Made by a program: the position numbers and the translations under genes. Under the pieces are notes generated by a model. The model ran no database searches, was not told where the DNA came from, and worked only from the letters and a program-made list of their open reading frames with translations. 64,000 bases of DNA. It comes from Pricia mediterranea. Its GTDB lineage: Bacteria > Bacteroidota > Bacteroidia > Flavobacteriales > Flavobacteriaceae. The stretch lies in contig NZ_JAVTTP010000001.1 of assembly GCF_032248455.1 (NCBI RefSeq), forward strand, positions 3,632,001-3,696,000, written 5' to 3'. Below are positions 26,442 to 35,661 of this stretch, one piece after another (position 1 is the stretch's first letter; each line of letters begins with the position of its first letter).

Positions 26442-27017
26442 ATGAATTTTAAGTTACACGCGATTCTCGCAATGATTCTTTTCGGTAGTGCCCAGGTGTA
26501 TGCGCAGTCCTCGCAAAATTTTAATGCATCCACGGATACAGGGCCGGTACGGTTCGGAGCAAAGGCGGGTCTGGGTTTCTCCACGTTTTCCGGGGATTTT
26601 GCGGATATCAGTCCCAAATTAGGCTTCCATTTCGGTGGAGCGGCCGAAATTCCGGCTTTCTCGGAGAATTTTTACCTACAGCCCGAACTTCTTCTGTCGT
26701 TTCAGAGAACGGATATCGGTATCGGGAACTTGAACCTGACCTACCTGCAATTGCCTTTAATGACCAAATACCACATTACCGATGAAATCGCTGCGGAATT
26801 CGGTCCACAAGTAGGGGTGCTTGTAGGGGATAACGGGGATGACTTGATTGCCATCGAAAGAAATACAGTGGATTTCGGAATAAACGTAGGGGCCGGATAT
26901 CGTATGAACGATACTATTTATTTTCAGCTCCGCTTCGGATTGGGTGTTTCAAAGCTTTTTGATAATTTCAATTCCAGAAACAGGGCGCTCTCCCTTGGCG
27001 GCGTGTATTACTTTTAG
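26442..27017 (+). CDS. outer-membrane beta-barrel (porin family, PorT-like)
   Basis: 191 residues from ATG 26442, which opens a clear signal peptide (MNFKLHAILAMILFGSAQVYAQ). The mature part alternates polar and hydrophobic residues as in small outer-membrane beta-barrels (FGAKAGLGFSTFSGDF, FHFGGAAEI, YLQPELLLSFQRT) and ends with the strand GGVYYF, a C-terminal aromatic as expected for BAM recognition. It is typical of the OMP_b-brl_2/PorT-like group; precise role unknown. Confidence 0.85.
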   Translation: MNFKLHAILAMILFGSAQVYAQSSQNFNASTDTGPVRFGAKAGLGFSTFSGDFADISPKLGFHFGGAAEIPAFSENFYLQPELLLSFQRTDIGIGNLNLTYLQLPLMTKYHITDEIAAEFGPQVGVLVGDNGDDLIAIERNTVDFGINVGAGYRMNDTIYFQLRFGLGVSKLFDNFNSRNRALSLGGVYYF

Positions 27018-27104
27018 AAGGTACTAGGCTTCCGCTTAGAAGCGTGGGGGAGCGATTAGACCGTACCAATTGTTGCGATATTAAATAAGAATGAGAAAAT
27101 CGAT

Positions 27105-27521
27105 ATGAAGATCCTGATCATTAATGGTCCCAATCTTAATCTCTTGGGAAAACGCGAACCTGAAGTTTATGGTAACCAGACATTTGAAGACCATTTTCCT
27201 GATTTACAGTTTAAATTCAAGAAACTGCAGCTAGAATATTTTCAGTCCAATAGCGAAGGCGAACTCATTGATAAGATTCAAGAGGTCGGTTTTTCTTATG
27301 ATGGCATCATACTCAATGCGGCCGCCTACACCCACACTTCGATCGGAATCGGAGATGCCGTGAAGGCCATTAAAACCCCAGTGGTCGAAGTACATATTTC
27401 GAATACCCATAAGCGCGAGCAGTTCCGTCACATATCTTATATCTCACCGAATGCAATGGGCGTAATTTTAGGATTCGGACTGAAAAGTTACGAATTGGCG
27501 ATCCAAAGTTTTTTGGAGTAA
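27105..27521 (+). CDS. aroQ: 3-dehydroquinate dehydratase, type II
   Basis: 138 residues, full length for the family. It catalyses the third step of the shikimate pathway. Visible active-site blocks: GPNLNLLGKREPEVYG at 8-23 (including the catalytic tyrosine and lid arginine), ILNAAAYTHTSIGIGDA, and VEVHISNTHKREQFRHIS with the catalytic histidine. Forms a dodecamer in characterised relatives. A PIN-domain remnant starts 4 bp after its stop. Confidence 0.95.
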   Translation: MKILIINGPNLNLLGKREPEVYGNQTFEDHFPDLQFKFKKLQLEYFQSNSEGELIDKIQEVGFSYDGIILNAAAYTHTSIGIGDAVKAIKTPVVEVHISNTHKREQFRHISYISPNAMGVILGFGLKSYELAIQSFLE

Positions 27522-27525
27522 TCGG

Positions 27526-27761
27526 ATGGCGCGGAAAAAGATTGACCTACTTATTGAAAACATACGGCTTACCACGATTGATCAGGAGGTTTCTAAAAGG
27601 GCGATCAAGGATAAAAGGGTACATGGTTTTGAGGACGCCCCACGATATTATTTCGCCCTTAAGGCATCCTGCGAAATCGTAATTGCCGAACATACATCCG
27701 ATTTTATTTTAGCTAAATTCCCGCGGTAGGATGCGAGGATTTTATCCTAAACTATCCTTGA
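27526..27761 (+). pseudogene. PIN-domain toxin remnant (N-terminal half lost, C-terminal frameshift)
   Basis: A 67-residue frame (27526-27729) contains GFEDAPRYYFALKASCEIVI and HTSDFILAKFP, the C-terminal half of a VapC-like PIN domain: the usual DFEDAIQYYSA-KAGCDVIITRNxxDF block. The N-terminal half with the first catalytic aspartates is absent; aroQ lies directly upstream. After KFP the frame stops at TAG, but the -1 frame continues as PAVGCEDFILN, matching the normal PIN ending (PVMTPEDF-like), until 27761. So this is a fragment with a deletion and a one-base shift, not an active toxin. No antitoxin gene is adjacent. The remnant end overlaps the convergent transporter gene. Confidence 0.75.
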
Positions 27762-29064
27762 TTTCCACTTTCTTTACCCGCAGCAACAAGAGCATCCCGA
27801 TTAAAAAAAACAATCCGAGAAAAATTATCGAATAGCGAATACTTCCGGTCACTTGGGCGATGTAGCCGTAAGTCAACATTCCGATAACGATACCTATTTT
27901 TTCTGAAACATCGTAGAAGCTGAAATACGAAGTGGTATCTACGGCATCTGGGGGAAGCAATTTGGAATAGGTCGAGCGTGATAGAGATTGTATGCCACCC
28001 ATGACCAGCCCGACGAAGCCCGCGGTGATGTAAAACTCGAGGGGCGTCACGATGGTGTAGGCGAATATGCAAATGCCGATCCAAATGAGGTTTAGGACGA
28101 TCAAGGTGCTGATATTTCCAAACCGTGCGGAACATCTTGAGGTAATATACGCTCCTAGGATCGCGACAATCTGTATGAGCAGTACGCTGACGATCAAACC
28201 CGTGGTGGAGTCCGTGCCTCCCCAGTCCAGCTCCTCGATTCCGAAATAGGTGGCGATCAGCATAATGGTCTGTACGGCCATACTGTAAACAAAAAAAGCG
28301 CCCAGATATCTTTTAAGCGGGATATTGGCTTTGATTTTTTTCCATATCCGTGTCAGTTCCCTAAACCCGTTGAAGAGCAGGTTTTTGGTAAAGGTGCCGT
28401 TTTTGTTGCCCTTGGGCAGATGATAAAAGGTATATTGGCTAAAACCCATCCACCAAACCCCGGTCAGGACAAAGGACAGTCGGGTAGGGGTCGAGGCATC
28501 GTCAAATCCAAAGGTCTCGAACTTCAAAATCATCGCAAGGCAAATCAAAAGAAGCAGAACGCTACCGATATACCCCAGGGAATAGCCTTTGGCACTGATA
28601 GCATCCTGTTGTTCGGGGTATGCGATATCGGGCAAGTACGAATTGTAGAACACTAAGCTCGACCAGAAACCGATCAGGGCTATAAAGTAACACAGCAATC
28701 CGAACCAGAGATAATCAAGGCTGAACCAATACAGCCCGATACAGGCCGATGCGCCCAAATAGCAGAAGAATTTTAAAAACACCTTTTTGTTGCCGGCGTA
28801 ATCGGCGATACCGCTTAACAGGGGGCTCAAAAAAGAGACCACCAAGAAGGCGATTGCGGTCACATAACTGATTAGGGTGTCATTGTTGAAATCCGTTCCA
28901 AAAAAACGGACGGTATCATCGAGCATTTGGCCATTTTCATCCTTGACCAAGGTCAGGGCCCCGTAGAAAATAGGGAAAACCGCAGAGGAGATAACCAGAT
29001 TATAGACGGAATTGGCCCAATCGTAAAACGCCCAGGCATTCAGTAATTTTTTGTCTCCCTTCAA
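27742..29064 (-). CDS. UMF1-type MFS transporter
   Basis: 440 residues, about 12 membrane segments. The family signature WAFYDWANSVYNLVISSAVFP lies near residue 11; GGIQSLSRSTYSKLLPPD near 320 is the other conserved block of the UMF1/Atg22-like group. Bacterial members are predicted exporters or importers of unknown small molecules. The gene follows a terminator after the M48 peptidase gene, so it has its own promoter. Confidence 0.88.
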   Translation of the reverse strand: MKGDKKLLNAWAFYDWANSVYNLVISSAVFPIFYGALTLVKDENGQMLDDTVRFFGTDFNNDTLISYVTAIAFLVVSFLSPLLSGIADYAGNKKVFLKFFCYLGASACIGLYWFSLDYLWFGLLCYFIALIGFWSSLVFYNSYLPDIAYPEQQDAISAKGYSLGYIGSVLLLLICLAMILKFETFGFDDASTPTRLSFVLTGVWWMGFSQYTFYHLPKGNKNGTFTKNLLFNGFRELTRIWKKIKANIPLKRYLGAFFVYSMAVQTIMLIATYFGIEELDWGGTDSTTGLIVSVLLIQIVAILGAYITSRCSARFGNISTLIVLNLIWIGICIFAYTIVTPLEFYITAGFVGLVMGGIQSLSRSTYSKLLPPDAVDTTSYFSFYDVSEKIGIVIGMLTYGYIAQVTGSIRYSIIFLGLFFLIGMLLLLRVKKVEIKDSLG

Positions 29065-29107
29065 TGTTTGGTGAGGTTAAAACTTGTTTAAGCCAATTCT
29101 TATAAAA

Positions 29108-29138
29108 TTAAAAGCCGCTCTGTTCAGGAACGGCTTTC
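29108..29138 (-). terminator. intrinsic terminator after the M48 peptidase gene
   Basis: Read on minus: AAAGCCG (29137-29131), a 13-nt loop, then CGGCTTT (29117-29111), followed by TAATTTTAT. The 7-bp stem and T-rich tail fit a Rho-independent terminator, about 25 bp past the stop at 29163. Confidence 0.7.
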
Positions 29139-29162
29139 AAGTTACAATTATTGTGGAATCTT

Positions 29163-29972
29163 TTATCGAAACGAGGTGACTCCGAACTTCTTGGCTTCGG
29201 CTTTGGCCATAGGTGCCCATTCGGTCAGGTTTTGAATCCGCGTATCGTTGGAGGGGTGAGTGCTCAAGAATTCGGGCGGGGTCTGTCCGCCACTTTCGGC
29301 CTTCATCCTTTTCCAGAGTTCTGCAGCTTCGGATGGATCATAGCCGGCAATGGCCATAATCTGCAGCCCGATACGGTCGGCCTCGGTTTCGTGGCTCCTG
29401 CTAAAGGGCAGCATGACGCCTACCGTTGAACCTACCCCATAGGCCTGATTGAAAATATTGCGTTTTTGTGGGTCTTGAATGGCCACGTTTCCTGCCACGG
29501 CTCCTAATTGTTGCAGGGTGCCGGCACTCATGCGTTGGGCCCCATGGTCTGCCAGGGCATGCGCCACCTCATGGCCCATGACTACGGCGACTCCGGTCTC
29601 ATTTTGGCAAATGGGCATGATACCGGTATAAAACACGATCTTTCCGCCAGGCATGCACCAGGCATTGACCGTCTCGTCCTTGACCAGATTGTATTCCCAT
29701 TTATAATCTTTAAGGTATCCGGGATATCCGTTTGCCGAAAGCCAGCGTTCCGCGGCGGATGAAATGCGCTGTCCTACATTGGTTATCATTTTCGCCTCCG
29801 CAGTGTTTTCTACGACTTTATGCTCGTTCAGAAATTCGTCGTACTGGGCGAAGGCCGACGGAAAGAGTTGGCTGTTCGGATAGAAATTTAAAACCTGTTT
29901 GCCGGTAAAGGGATTGGTCTTACATGCGACAACGGCCAGTAGTACGGTTAGGATTAAAACTATTTTTTTCAT
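29163..29972 (-). CDS. M48 family metallopeptidase lipoprotein
   Basis: 269 residues. Lipobox AVVAC with cysteine 17. Zinc motif HEVAH at 134-138 with the third ligand in SHETEADRIG near 193-200. This is the BepA/LoiP-like group of periplasmic M48 peptidases that act in outer-membrane protein quality control; function by family. It sits alone between the GH31 gene and the UMF1 transporter, with a terminator directly downstream. Confidence 0.92.
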   Translation of the reverse strand: MKKIVLILTVLLAVVACKTNPFTGKQVLNFYPNSQLFPSAFAQYDEFLNEHKVVENTAEAKMITNVGQRISSAAERWLSANGYPGYLKDYKWEYNLVKDETVNAWCMPGGKIVFYTGIMPICQNETGVAVVMGHEVAHALADHGAQRMSAGTLQQLGAVAGNVAIQDPQKRNIFNQAYGVGSTVGVMLPFSRSHETEADRIGLQIMAIAGYDPSEAAELWKRMKAESGGQTPPEFLSTHPSNDTRIQNLTEWAPMAKAEAKKFGVTSFR

Positions 29973-30063
29973 AACGTATCTATTTTGTTCACGTAAATAT
30001 TCTAACTCTATTCGTTTACAAAGTTGAGCTTGTACTTATCTACGGCTAGTCTTCACGTTTTAG

Positions 30064-32514
30064 TCATTCGTCTTCGTTATTAGTACTCCCAGTTTCGTCT
30101 TCTTCGGGTAGTTCTTTCTTTCCCCTGATACGCAATTGGGTAAAGTCTTTTGATATTATGATACTATTGTCCTGATCGAAATTGACTTCCTCTAACTCTA
30201 CCTCTTCGTTATCGACCGTAACCTTGCTTATCTCAAAAGGCAGCCCGAGCAGTCGGATGTTGAATGTATCGTAACTGGTAATAAAGCTACCGTCTTTAAA
30301 CTGTTGTATGGTAAGTTCGTTTTTCTTTCCTGAAAATTTAAAATTTCTCAGACTGTATTTTCCGTTTTCATAAGAATAACCGTCATTGGCATCCTCGTAA
30401 ACGGTAGAATTCTCCGCGCCTTCGGTGTAATATACTTCCAAAACCAGTTCTTCGATCTCTTTTTCACCGACGTATTGCTGTACCGGATATTTCGGGATGA
30501 TCGCACCCGCCTTGATGAATACCGGAATACTGTCAATATCGGCCTCTATCCAGGTCTCTTTGCCTCCCTCCATCATGTCATTATTCCAATAATTATACCA
30601 ATCCCCGCGCGGGATGTACATCCGACGTCCTTTAGCGTTGGGTTCCTGTACGGGACACACTAGAATTTGCTCGCCAAAGATAAACTCATCGGTTCTAAAA
30701 TGGGTCTGGGTATCTTCTTGATCGTAGCATACTATGGGCTGTAGCATTGGTTTTCCCTCACGAGTGTACCGCCAGAACATGGTGTAAAGATAGGGCAATA
30801 GCTGGTAGCGAAGCTCTATGAACTTTCTGACGATATCGGTAATTTCCTTTCCGAAGGACCAAGGTTCCTGGTCCCCGTGATCCCCACTGGAGTGGACGCG
30901 AAAGAATGGATGGAACGCGCCCAACTGTATCCATCTGGCAAAAAGTTCGCCGCTGGGCTGCTCGGCGAAGCCACCGATATCGCATCCCACGAAGGAATAG
31001 CCGCTCATGCTCATCCGTTGCATCTGAACGTTCGAAATCCATAAATGTTCCCATGTAGCGACGTTATCGCCCGTCCAGGTGGACGAAAATCTTTGCGTGC
31101 CGGAATAGGCCGCACGGGTAATGACCATAGGTCTTTTGGGGTACACATATTTCTTTACGCCTTCGTAGGTCGCCCTGACCATCTGCATTCCATACACGTT
31201 GTGGGCCTTTCTGTGGCTGCAAGGGTGCCCGTCATAATTATGCCGGGTATCCAGGGGGGCGGTCTTGGTGGGTACTTCCATCACGGCCGGTTCGTTCATG
31301 TCGTTCCAGACCGCATGTACGCCGAGTTCCACCATAAATTCCTTGTACAGTCCGGCCCACCACTCGCGGACCTCGGGATTCGTAAAATCGGGAAAATTGC
31401 ATTCCCCGGGCCACACCTTTCCCTTCATGTAGGGGCCATCCGCTCGTTTACAGAAGTAATCGTTTTCCAATGCTTCCCGATAGACCCAATAATCTCTATC
31501 GATTTTGATGCCCGGATCGATCATCACCACGGTCTTGAAACCGTCTTTCTCCAATTCGGCGATCATGCGTTTTGGTTCAGGAAACTTGGTCTTGTCCCAG
31601 GTAAAGCACCGAAACCCGTCCATATAATCGATATCGAGATAGATGGCATCGCAAGGAATTTTCTCGTCCCTGAACTTCTGGGCGATGTCCTTCACCTGAC
31701 TTTCGGGAAAATAGCTCCATTTCGATTGGTGGAAGCCAAGGGCCCAAAGCGGGGGCAATTCGGGCGCCCCCGTCAAATTGGTATAGGCGCGTACTGCCTT
31801 GTACATTTCGGGGCCGTAGAAAAAATAATAGTTCATCTCTCCCCCTTCTGCCCAAAAGCTCGTTGTGTTGCGGCGTTCGTGGGCGAAATCAAAATGAGTC
31901 TTAAAGCTGTTGTCGAAAAAGATACCGTAGCTCTTTCCGCCGTGAAGTCCTAAATAGAACGGGATTGCCTTGTAAAGAGGGTCTTGATCTTTGCCGTAGG
32001 CATACTGATCGGTCACCCAATTGCTCACGCGTTTACCCTTTAGATTGCTGTGGGTGGCCTTGTCTCCCATCCCGTAGTAGCTTTCGGAATGTTGGGTGAT
32101 CTTCCCCATTTTAACGGTGTTGCCGCCGTGTTCATAGTTCTCCTCCCAATGGAAACCCAGCTCGTCTTCGTTGATAATGTTGCCTTCGAGGTCTGAAATT
32201 TGGGTACGCAGACTTTTTTTATCGACTAGGACCTGAATTTTGGAGGTCTCTATAATGTATTCGGTTTTCGTTTCCAATACCTCGAGTCGATTATACCCTC
32301 TTCGGGCATTGGGGTCAACGGCATACGAAAAGTCCGGGGGGAAAGTGTGTTCGGTGGCATATCGAAAGCGGATGGTTCGATCTTGGACCACGGTAACCTC
32401 CAGAATCACTCCATTTTCAGTGGTGAAGTAGAATTTGTCCTTATCCCTGATGTATTTAACAATATGGTTGGGGTAGAGATTGCCTTTGTATTCAAGGTCT
32501 GTGTTGGTGATCAT
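30064..32514 (-). CDS. glycoside hydrolase family 31 (alpha-glucosidase)
   Basis: 816 residues without a signal peptide, so probably cytoplasmic. The catalytic nucleophile motif WNDMNEP lies at 403-409 (D405); the acid/base aspartate is in the following FSSTWTGDN block. The N-terminal galactose mutarotase-like domain and C-terminal beta-domains of GH31/DUF5110 are present, plus an acidic tail ending EDETGSTNNEDE. Expected to release glucose from alpha-glucans. Next to the glycogen branching enzyme on the same strand, which suggests intracellular alpha-glucan turnover. Confidence 0.92.
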   Translation of the reverse strand: MITNTDLEYKGNLYPNHIVKYIRDKDKFYFTTENGVILEVTVVQDRTIRFRYATEHTFPPDFSYAVDPNARRGYNRLEVLETKTEYIIETSKIQVLVDKKSLRTQISDLEGNIINEDELGFHWEENYEHGGNTVKMGKITQHSESYYGMGDKATHSNLKGKRVSNWVTDQYAYGKDQDPLYKAIPFYLGLHGGKSYGIFFDNSFKTHFDFAHERRNTTSFWAEGGEMNYYFFYGPEMYKAVRAYTNLTGAPELPPLWALGFHQSKWSYFPESQVKDIAQKFRDEKIPCDAIYLDIDYMDGFRCFTWDKTKFPEPKRMIAELEKDGFKTVVMIDPGIKIDRDYWVYREALENDYFCKRADGPYMKGKVWPGECNFPDFTNPEVREWWAGLYKEFMVELGVHAVWNDMNEPAVMEVPTKTAPLDTRHNYDGHPCSHRKAHNVYGMQMVRATYEGVKKYVYPKRPMVITRAAYSGTQRFSSTWTGDNVATWEHLWISNVQMQRMSMSGYSFVGCDIGGFAEQPSGELFARWIQLGAFHPFFRVHSSGDHGDQEPWSFGKEITDIVRKFIELRYQLLPYLYTMFWRYTREGKPMLQPIVCYDQEDTQTHFRTDEFIFGEQILVCPVQEPNAKGRRMYIPRGDWYNYWNNDMMEGGKETWIEADIDSIPVFIKAGAIIPKYPVQQYVGEKEIEELVLEVYYTEGAENSTVYEDANDGYSYENGKYSLRNFKFSGKKNELTIQQFKDGSFITSYDTFNIRLLGLPFEISKVTVDNEEVELEEVNFDQDNSIIISKDFTQLRIRGKKELPEEDETGSTNNEDE

Positions 32515-32536
32515 GTGGTTATCATTTAAAGACCTG

Positions 32537-32544
32537 CAAAAATA
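32537..32544 (-). promoter_or_regulatory. candidate -7 box of the GH31 gene
   Basis: TATTTTTG on minus matches TAnnTTTG, 23 bases before the ATG at 32514. A weak TTC stands at the -33 position. Confidence 0.4.
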
Positions 32545-32648
32545 ACAATATTAGGGGGTAACTCCGAAATGATTTTCATGCAGGGATGGATGGGGATCTA
32601 CCCAAAAAAATTGTGGCAGGCCCCATGAGATGATGGCACTGGGTCAAA

Positions 32649-34547
32649 CTACTGAAAAATCACGATGCTCAAAGGTGGGATGGTCAGCTCGACGGACTGT
32701 TCGCGTCCGTTCCAAGGTTTTTCGATGAGTTGGGTAAGTTTACTTTTCATACCGGACCCCCCATATTTTTTGTCGTCACTATTCAGTATCTCCTTGATCT
32801 TTCCCGAATCTTTAGGAATACCTACCTTATACTTTTCCCGGGGCGCCGGGGTGAAGTTGCAGACTACAAAAAGGTCGTTTTTAGTGTCGTGTCCCCTTCG
32901 GATATAGGTTAAGACGGAATTTTCGTGATCTCCGTAATCGATCCACTGAAAGCCATCGGGACTGAATTGTTTCTCGTACAGTGCGGGCTGGTTTTTGTAG
33001 GTCTTGTTCAGGTCCTTGATCAATTCCTGCACCCCAGCGTGAATATCGTACTGTGTCAGGTGCCAATCAAGGCTTTGCTGGAAGTTCCATTCCGAGGTCT
33101 GTCCGAATTCCCCGCCCTGAAAGATGAGGTTGGTGCCGGGATGGGTAAACATATAGCCGAACATCAGTCGAAGGTTCGCAAACTGCTGCCATTCGTCACC
33201 GGGCATACGGTAGACCAGCGATTGCTTGCCGTAAACGACCTCGTCGTGCGAAAACGGCAGCATAAAGTTTTCGGTAAAGGCGTAGGTCATACTAAAGGTA
33301 AGGTCGTTCTGGTGGTGCTTGCGATAGATTGGTTCCTTCTTGAAGTATTCGAGGGTGTCGTGCATCCATCCCATCATCCATTTCATACCGAAACCGAGTC
33401 CCCCGTATTGCACCGGTTTCGACACCCCGGTAAAGGCGGTGGACTCCTCGGCGATGGTCTGCACATCGGGAAATCGGCCGTAAACCGCTTCGTTAAATTC
33501 CCTTATAAACGAAAGGGCCTCGAGGTATTCGTTGTTACCGTACATGTTGGGATCCCATTCCCCGTCTTCCCTGGAGTAATCCAGATAGATCATCGAGGCC
33601 ACGGCATCTACCCGAAGGGCGTCGACGTGGTAGTGATCCAGCCAAAAGATGGCGTTGCTGATCAAAAAGGCGCGGACCTCGTTTCTTCCGTAGTTAAATA
33701 TCAAGCTCTTCCAGTCGGGATGGTATCCTTTTTTTCTATCGGGATGTTCGTACAGGTGCGATCCGTCAAAGAATCCGAGTCCGTGTGCATCCTCCGGAAA
33801 ATGGGACGGTACCCAGTCCAATATTACCCCGATACCCGCCTGGTGCAATTTGTCGACCAAGAGTTTAAAGCCCGCGGGGTCGCCGAAACGCGATGTGGGA
33901 GCGTAGTATCCCGTGAGTTGATAGCCCCATGAAGGGTCGTACGGATATTCCATGATAGGCATAAACTCCACGTGGGTAAAGCCCATTTCGTCGACGTATT
34001 CGACCAAGTCCTTGGCCAGTTGTTCGTAAGAGAAAAAGCTGTTGTCGGCATTGCGTTTCCAAGAGCCGAGGTGCACTTCATATACCGAGAAGGGGGTGTC
34101 CAACGAATTTTTCTTTGCCCGGGTATCCATCCATGTGGCATCCTTCCAATCGTAGTCCGCGTTCCAGATGACCGAGGCCGTCTTCGGGGGCTGTTCGCAA
34201 TATCGTGCAAAGGGATCCGCTTTTTCGGTCACTACCCCGTGGTTGTTGGAGTGGATCTTATACTTATAAATTTCGCCATGGCCTATTTCGGGAATAAAGC
34301 CTTCCCAAATCCCACTGGCATCCCAACGTACGTGCAAGAGATGTTCCCGGTCGTTCCAATCATTAAAATTGCCGACTACTGAAACAGAGCGCGCCGATGG
34401 CGCCCAGACTGCGAAGTACGTGCCTTTGATGCCGTTCAGCTCCATGGGGTGCGACCCCAGTTTTTCGTAGAGGCGGTAGTGCTTGCCCGCCTTGAACAAG
34501 TTGATATCGAATTCGGAAAATTGACTGTAAACGGTTACGTCGGCCAT
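32649..34547 (-). CDS. glgB: 1,4-alpha-glucan branching enzyme GlgB
   Basis: 632 residues from ATG 34547; the frame extends 13 codons upstream, but that stretch covers the promoter. CBM48 domain near 20-110 (GTYFAVWAPSARSVSVVGNF), then GH13 motifs: DWVPSHFPEDAHG, DALRVDAVASM (nucleophile D), AEESTAF (acid/base E) and PFSHDEV. Creates alpha-1,6 branches in glycogen. The gene lies directly upstream of the GH31 gene, 134 bp apart with a candidate promoter between. No GlgA or GlgC in the window. Confidence 0.95.
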   Translation of the reverse strand: MADVTVYSQFSEFDINLFKAGKHYRLYEKLGSHPMELNGIKGTYFAVWAPSARSVSVVGNFNDWNDREHLLHVRWDASGIWEGFIPEIGHGEIYKYKIHSNNHGVVTEKADPFARYCEQPPKTASVIWNADYDWKDATWMDTRAKKNSLDTPFSVYEVHLGSWKRNADNSFFSYEQLAKDLVEYVDEMGFTHVEFMPIMEYPYDPSWGYQLTGYYAPTSRFGDPAGFKLLVDKLHQAGIGVILDWVPSHFPEDAHGLGFFDGSHLYEHPDRKKGYHPDWKSLIFNYGRNEVRAFLISNAIFWLDHYHVDALRVDAVASMIYLDYSREDGEWDPNMYGNNEYLEALSFIREFNEAVYGRFPDVQTIAEESTAFTGVSKPVQYGGLGFGMKWMMGWMHDTLEYFKKEPIYRKHHQNDLTFSMTYAFTENFMLPFSHDEVVYGKQSLVYRMPGDEWQQFANLRLMFGYMFTHPGTNLIFQGGEFGQTSEWNFQQSLDWHLTQYDIHAGVQELIKDLNKTYKNQPALYEKQFSPDGFQWIDYGDHENSVLTYIRRGHDTKNDLFVVCNFTPAPREKYKVGIPKDSGKIKEILNSDDKKYGGSGMKSKLTQLIEKPWNGREQSVELTIPPLSIVIFQ

Positions 34548-34583
34548 AGTGTCGTATGTTGGATTAGTACTGAAAATCAGGGT

Positions 34584-34591
34584 CAAATCTA
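34584..34591 (-). promoter_or_regulatory. candidate -7 box of glgB
   Basis: TAGATTTG on minus matches TAnnTTTG, 37 bases before ATG 34547. No -33 TTG at optimal distance. The site also supports the choice of the downstream ATG as start. Confidence 0.45.
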
Positions 34592-34768
34592 AGCAAGTTT
34601 GTTCAATGATGGACTTATTTGCGGATTTAACTGACTTGATTTATATTTTTCGGATAAAAGATACGGTTTTTTAAAAAACGGAATGCTTTTTGAAACTTTA
34701 AGTTTAGTTTACGGAATAAAAGAGACTTTTTGAAATATGTCGATTATTTATTTATGCGCCTTTTTGTT

Positions 34769-34831
34769 CCGTTCATCGTTAAAATTTCAGACCGTAGCTT
34801 CGGCTATGCTCGAAAATTTTGCCTAGAACGG
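34769..34831. other. long imperfect hairpin upstream of the collagen-like lipoprotein gene
   Basis: Nested complementary arms: CCGTTC (34769-34774) with GAACGG (34826-34831), then AAAATTT with AAATTTT, then TAGC-TTCG-GCTA at the tip. The fold is about 63 nt and lies 74 bases before ATG 34905. It could be a leader structure or a dispersed palindromic repeat. The remaining bases of 34592-34904 are AT-rich and show no gene. Confidence 0.6.
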
Positions 34832-34904
34832 CATCAAAAATGACCTTTAAAAATTCTAGCCACACAGTTCAAAACAGTCTTTAAACCATTTAAAATTTAG
34901 AATT

Positions 34905-35480
34905 ATGAAAAACATAGCAGTAGTCTTAGGTGCATTTTTAACTTTGTTTATAGTGGCCTGTGAAGGCGATCCGGGACCTCCGGGACTAGATGGATTGCCA
35001 GGGCCGGAAGGGCCACAGGGGGAAGACGGTATCCAGGCTCAAGTATTTGAAGTAGAGGGAGTCAATTTTAATTATAATGACGCCAGTAACCTCTATGAGA
35101 CCCTTTTGCCATTCTCGGATTTCACCAGTTTTGAAGTGCTGCCCAATGACGCCGTTTTGGTGTACCAGTTCGGCGGTACCGCGGAATTCGACGATGGAAA
35201 TGAAGAAAACGTTTGGAACCAGATTCCACAAACCTATTTTCTGGAGCAGGGTTCCATTCAATTTTTGCCCGGACATACCACGAAGGATGTCGAAATACTT
35301 ATAACAGGTAACTTCGACCTGAGTACTTTGGACCCCGGTTTTACCGATAATCAAATTTTCAGGGTCGTTATCGTGCCCGGGGTAGCTGCCGAAGCCAAAC
35401 TGGATAAGTCGGACCTTAATGCAGTCATGAATTCGTTGGGTGTCACCGAAAAGGATGTCCAAAAAGTACAATTCGATTGA
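34905..35480 (+). CDS. collagen-like lipoprotein
   Basis: 191 residues. Lipobox FIVAC (cysteine 19) followed at once by GDPGPPGLDGLPGPEGPQG, about seven Gly-X-Y triplets, then a beta-rich domain with no recognised motif. Short collagen-like stretches next to the lipid anchor occur in many Bacteroidota surface lipoproteins and probably act as stalks. Function unknown. A terminator follows, so it is a single-gene unit. Confidence 0.8.
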   Translation: MKNIAVVLGAFLTLFIVACEGDPGPPGLDGLPGPEGPQGEDGIQAQVFEVEGVNFNYNDASNLYETLLPFSDFTSFEVLPNDAVLVYQFGGTAEFDDGNEENVWNQIPQTYFLEQGSIQFLPGHTTKDVEILITGNFDLSTLDPGFTDNQIFRVVIVPGVAAEAKLDKSDLNAVMNSLGVTEKDVQKVQFD

Positions 35481-35499
35481 TTTGCGCTGGCATTTGGGT

Positions 35500-35535
35500 A
35501 GGGTCCTGCCTTTAAAGTGGGACCTTTATTTTTTG
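35500..35535 (+). terminator. intrinsic terminator after the collagen-like lipoprotein gene
   Basis: AGGGTCC (35500-35506) pairs with GGACCTT (35520-35526; one G-U pair), loop of 13 nt, followed by TTATTTTTT. Confidence 0.7.
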
Positions 35536-35661
35536 GCCGGGTGATTTTCCGTTCGGATAAAACTTTCAGCTTAGGTTTTCGTAGGTAATGTTCAAGGGAT
35601 GGTCCATCGATTACCTTACATTGAAAAAAAAATTATTGAACACTCAAAAATTGTAGGACAC

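Noticed and set aside
31045-31953. 302-codon plus-strand ORF inside the GH31 gene
   Set aside because: Antisense shadow; the GH31 catalytic motif is on the other strand and no family is recognisable here.
32925-33932. 335-codon plus-strand ORF inside glgB
   Set aside because: Antisense to all GH13 motifs; composition is Val/His-rich shadow-like.
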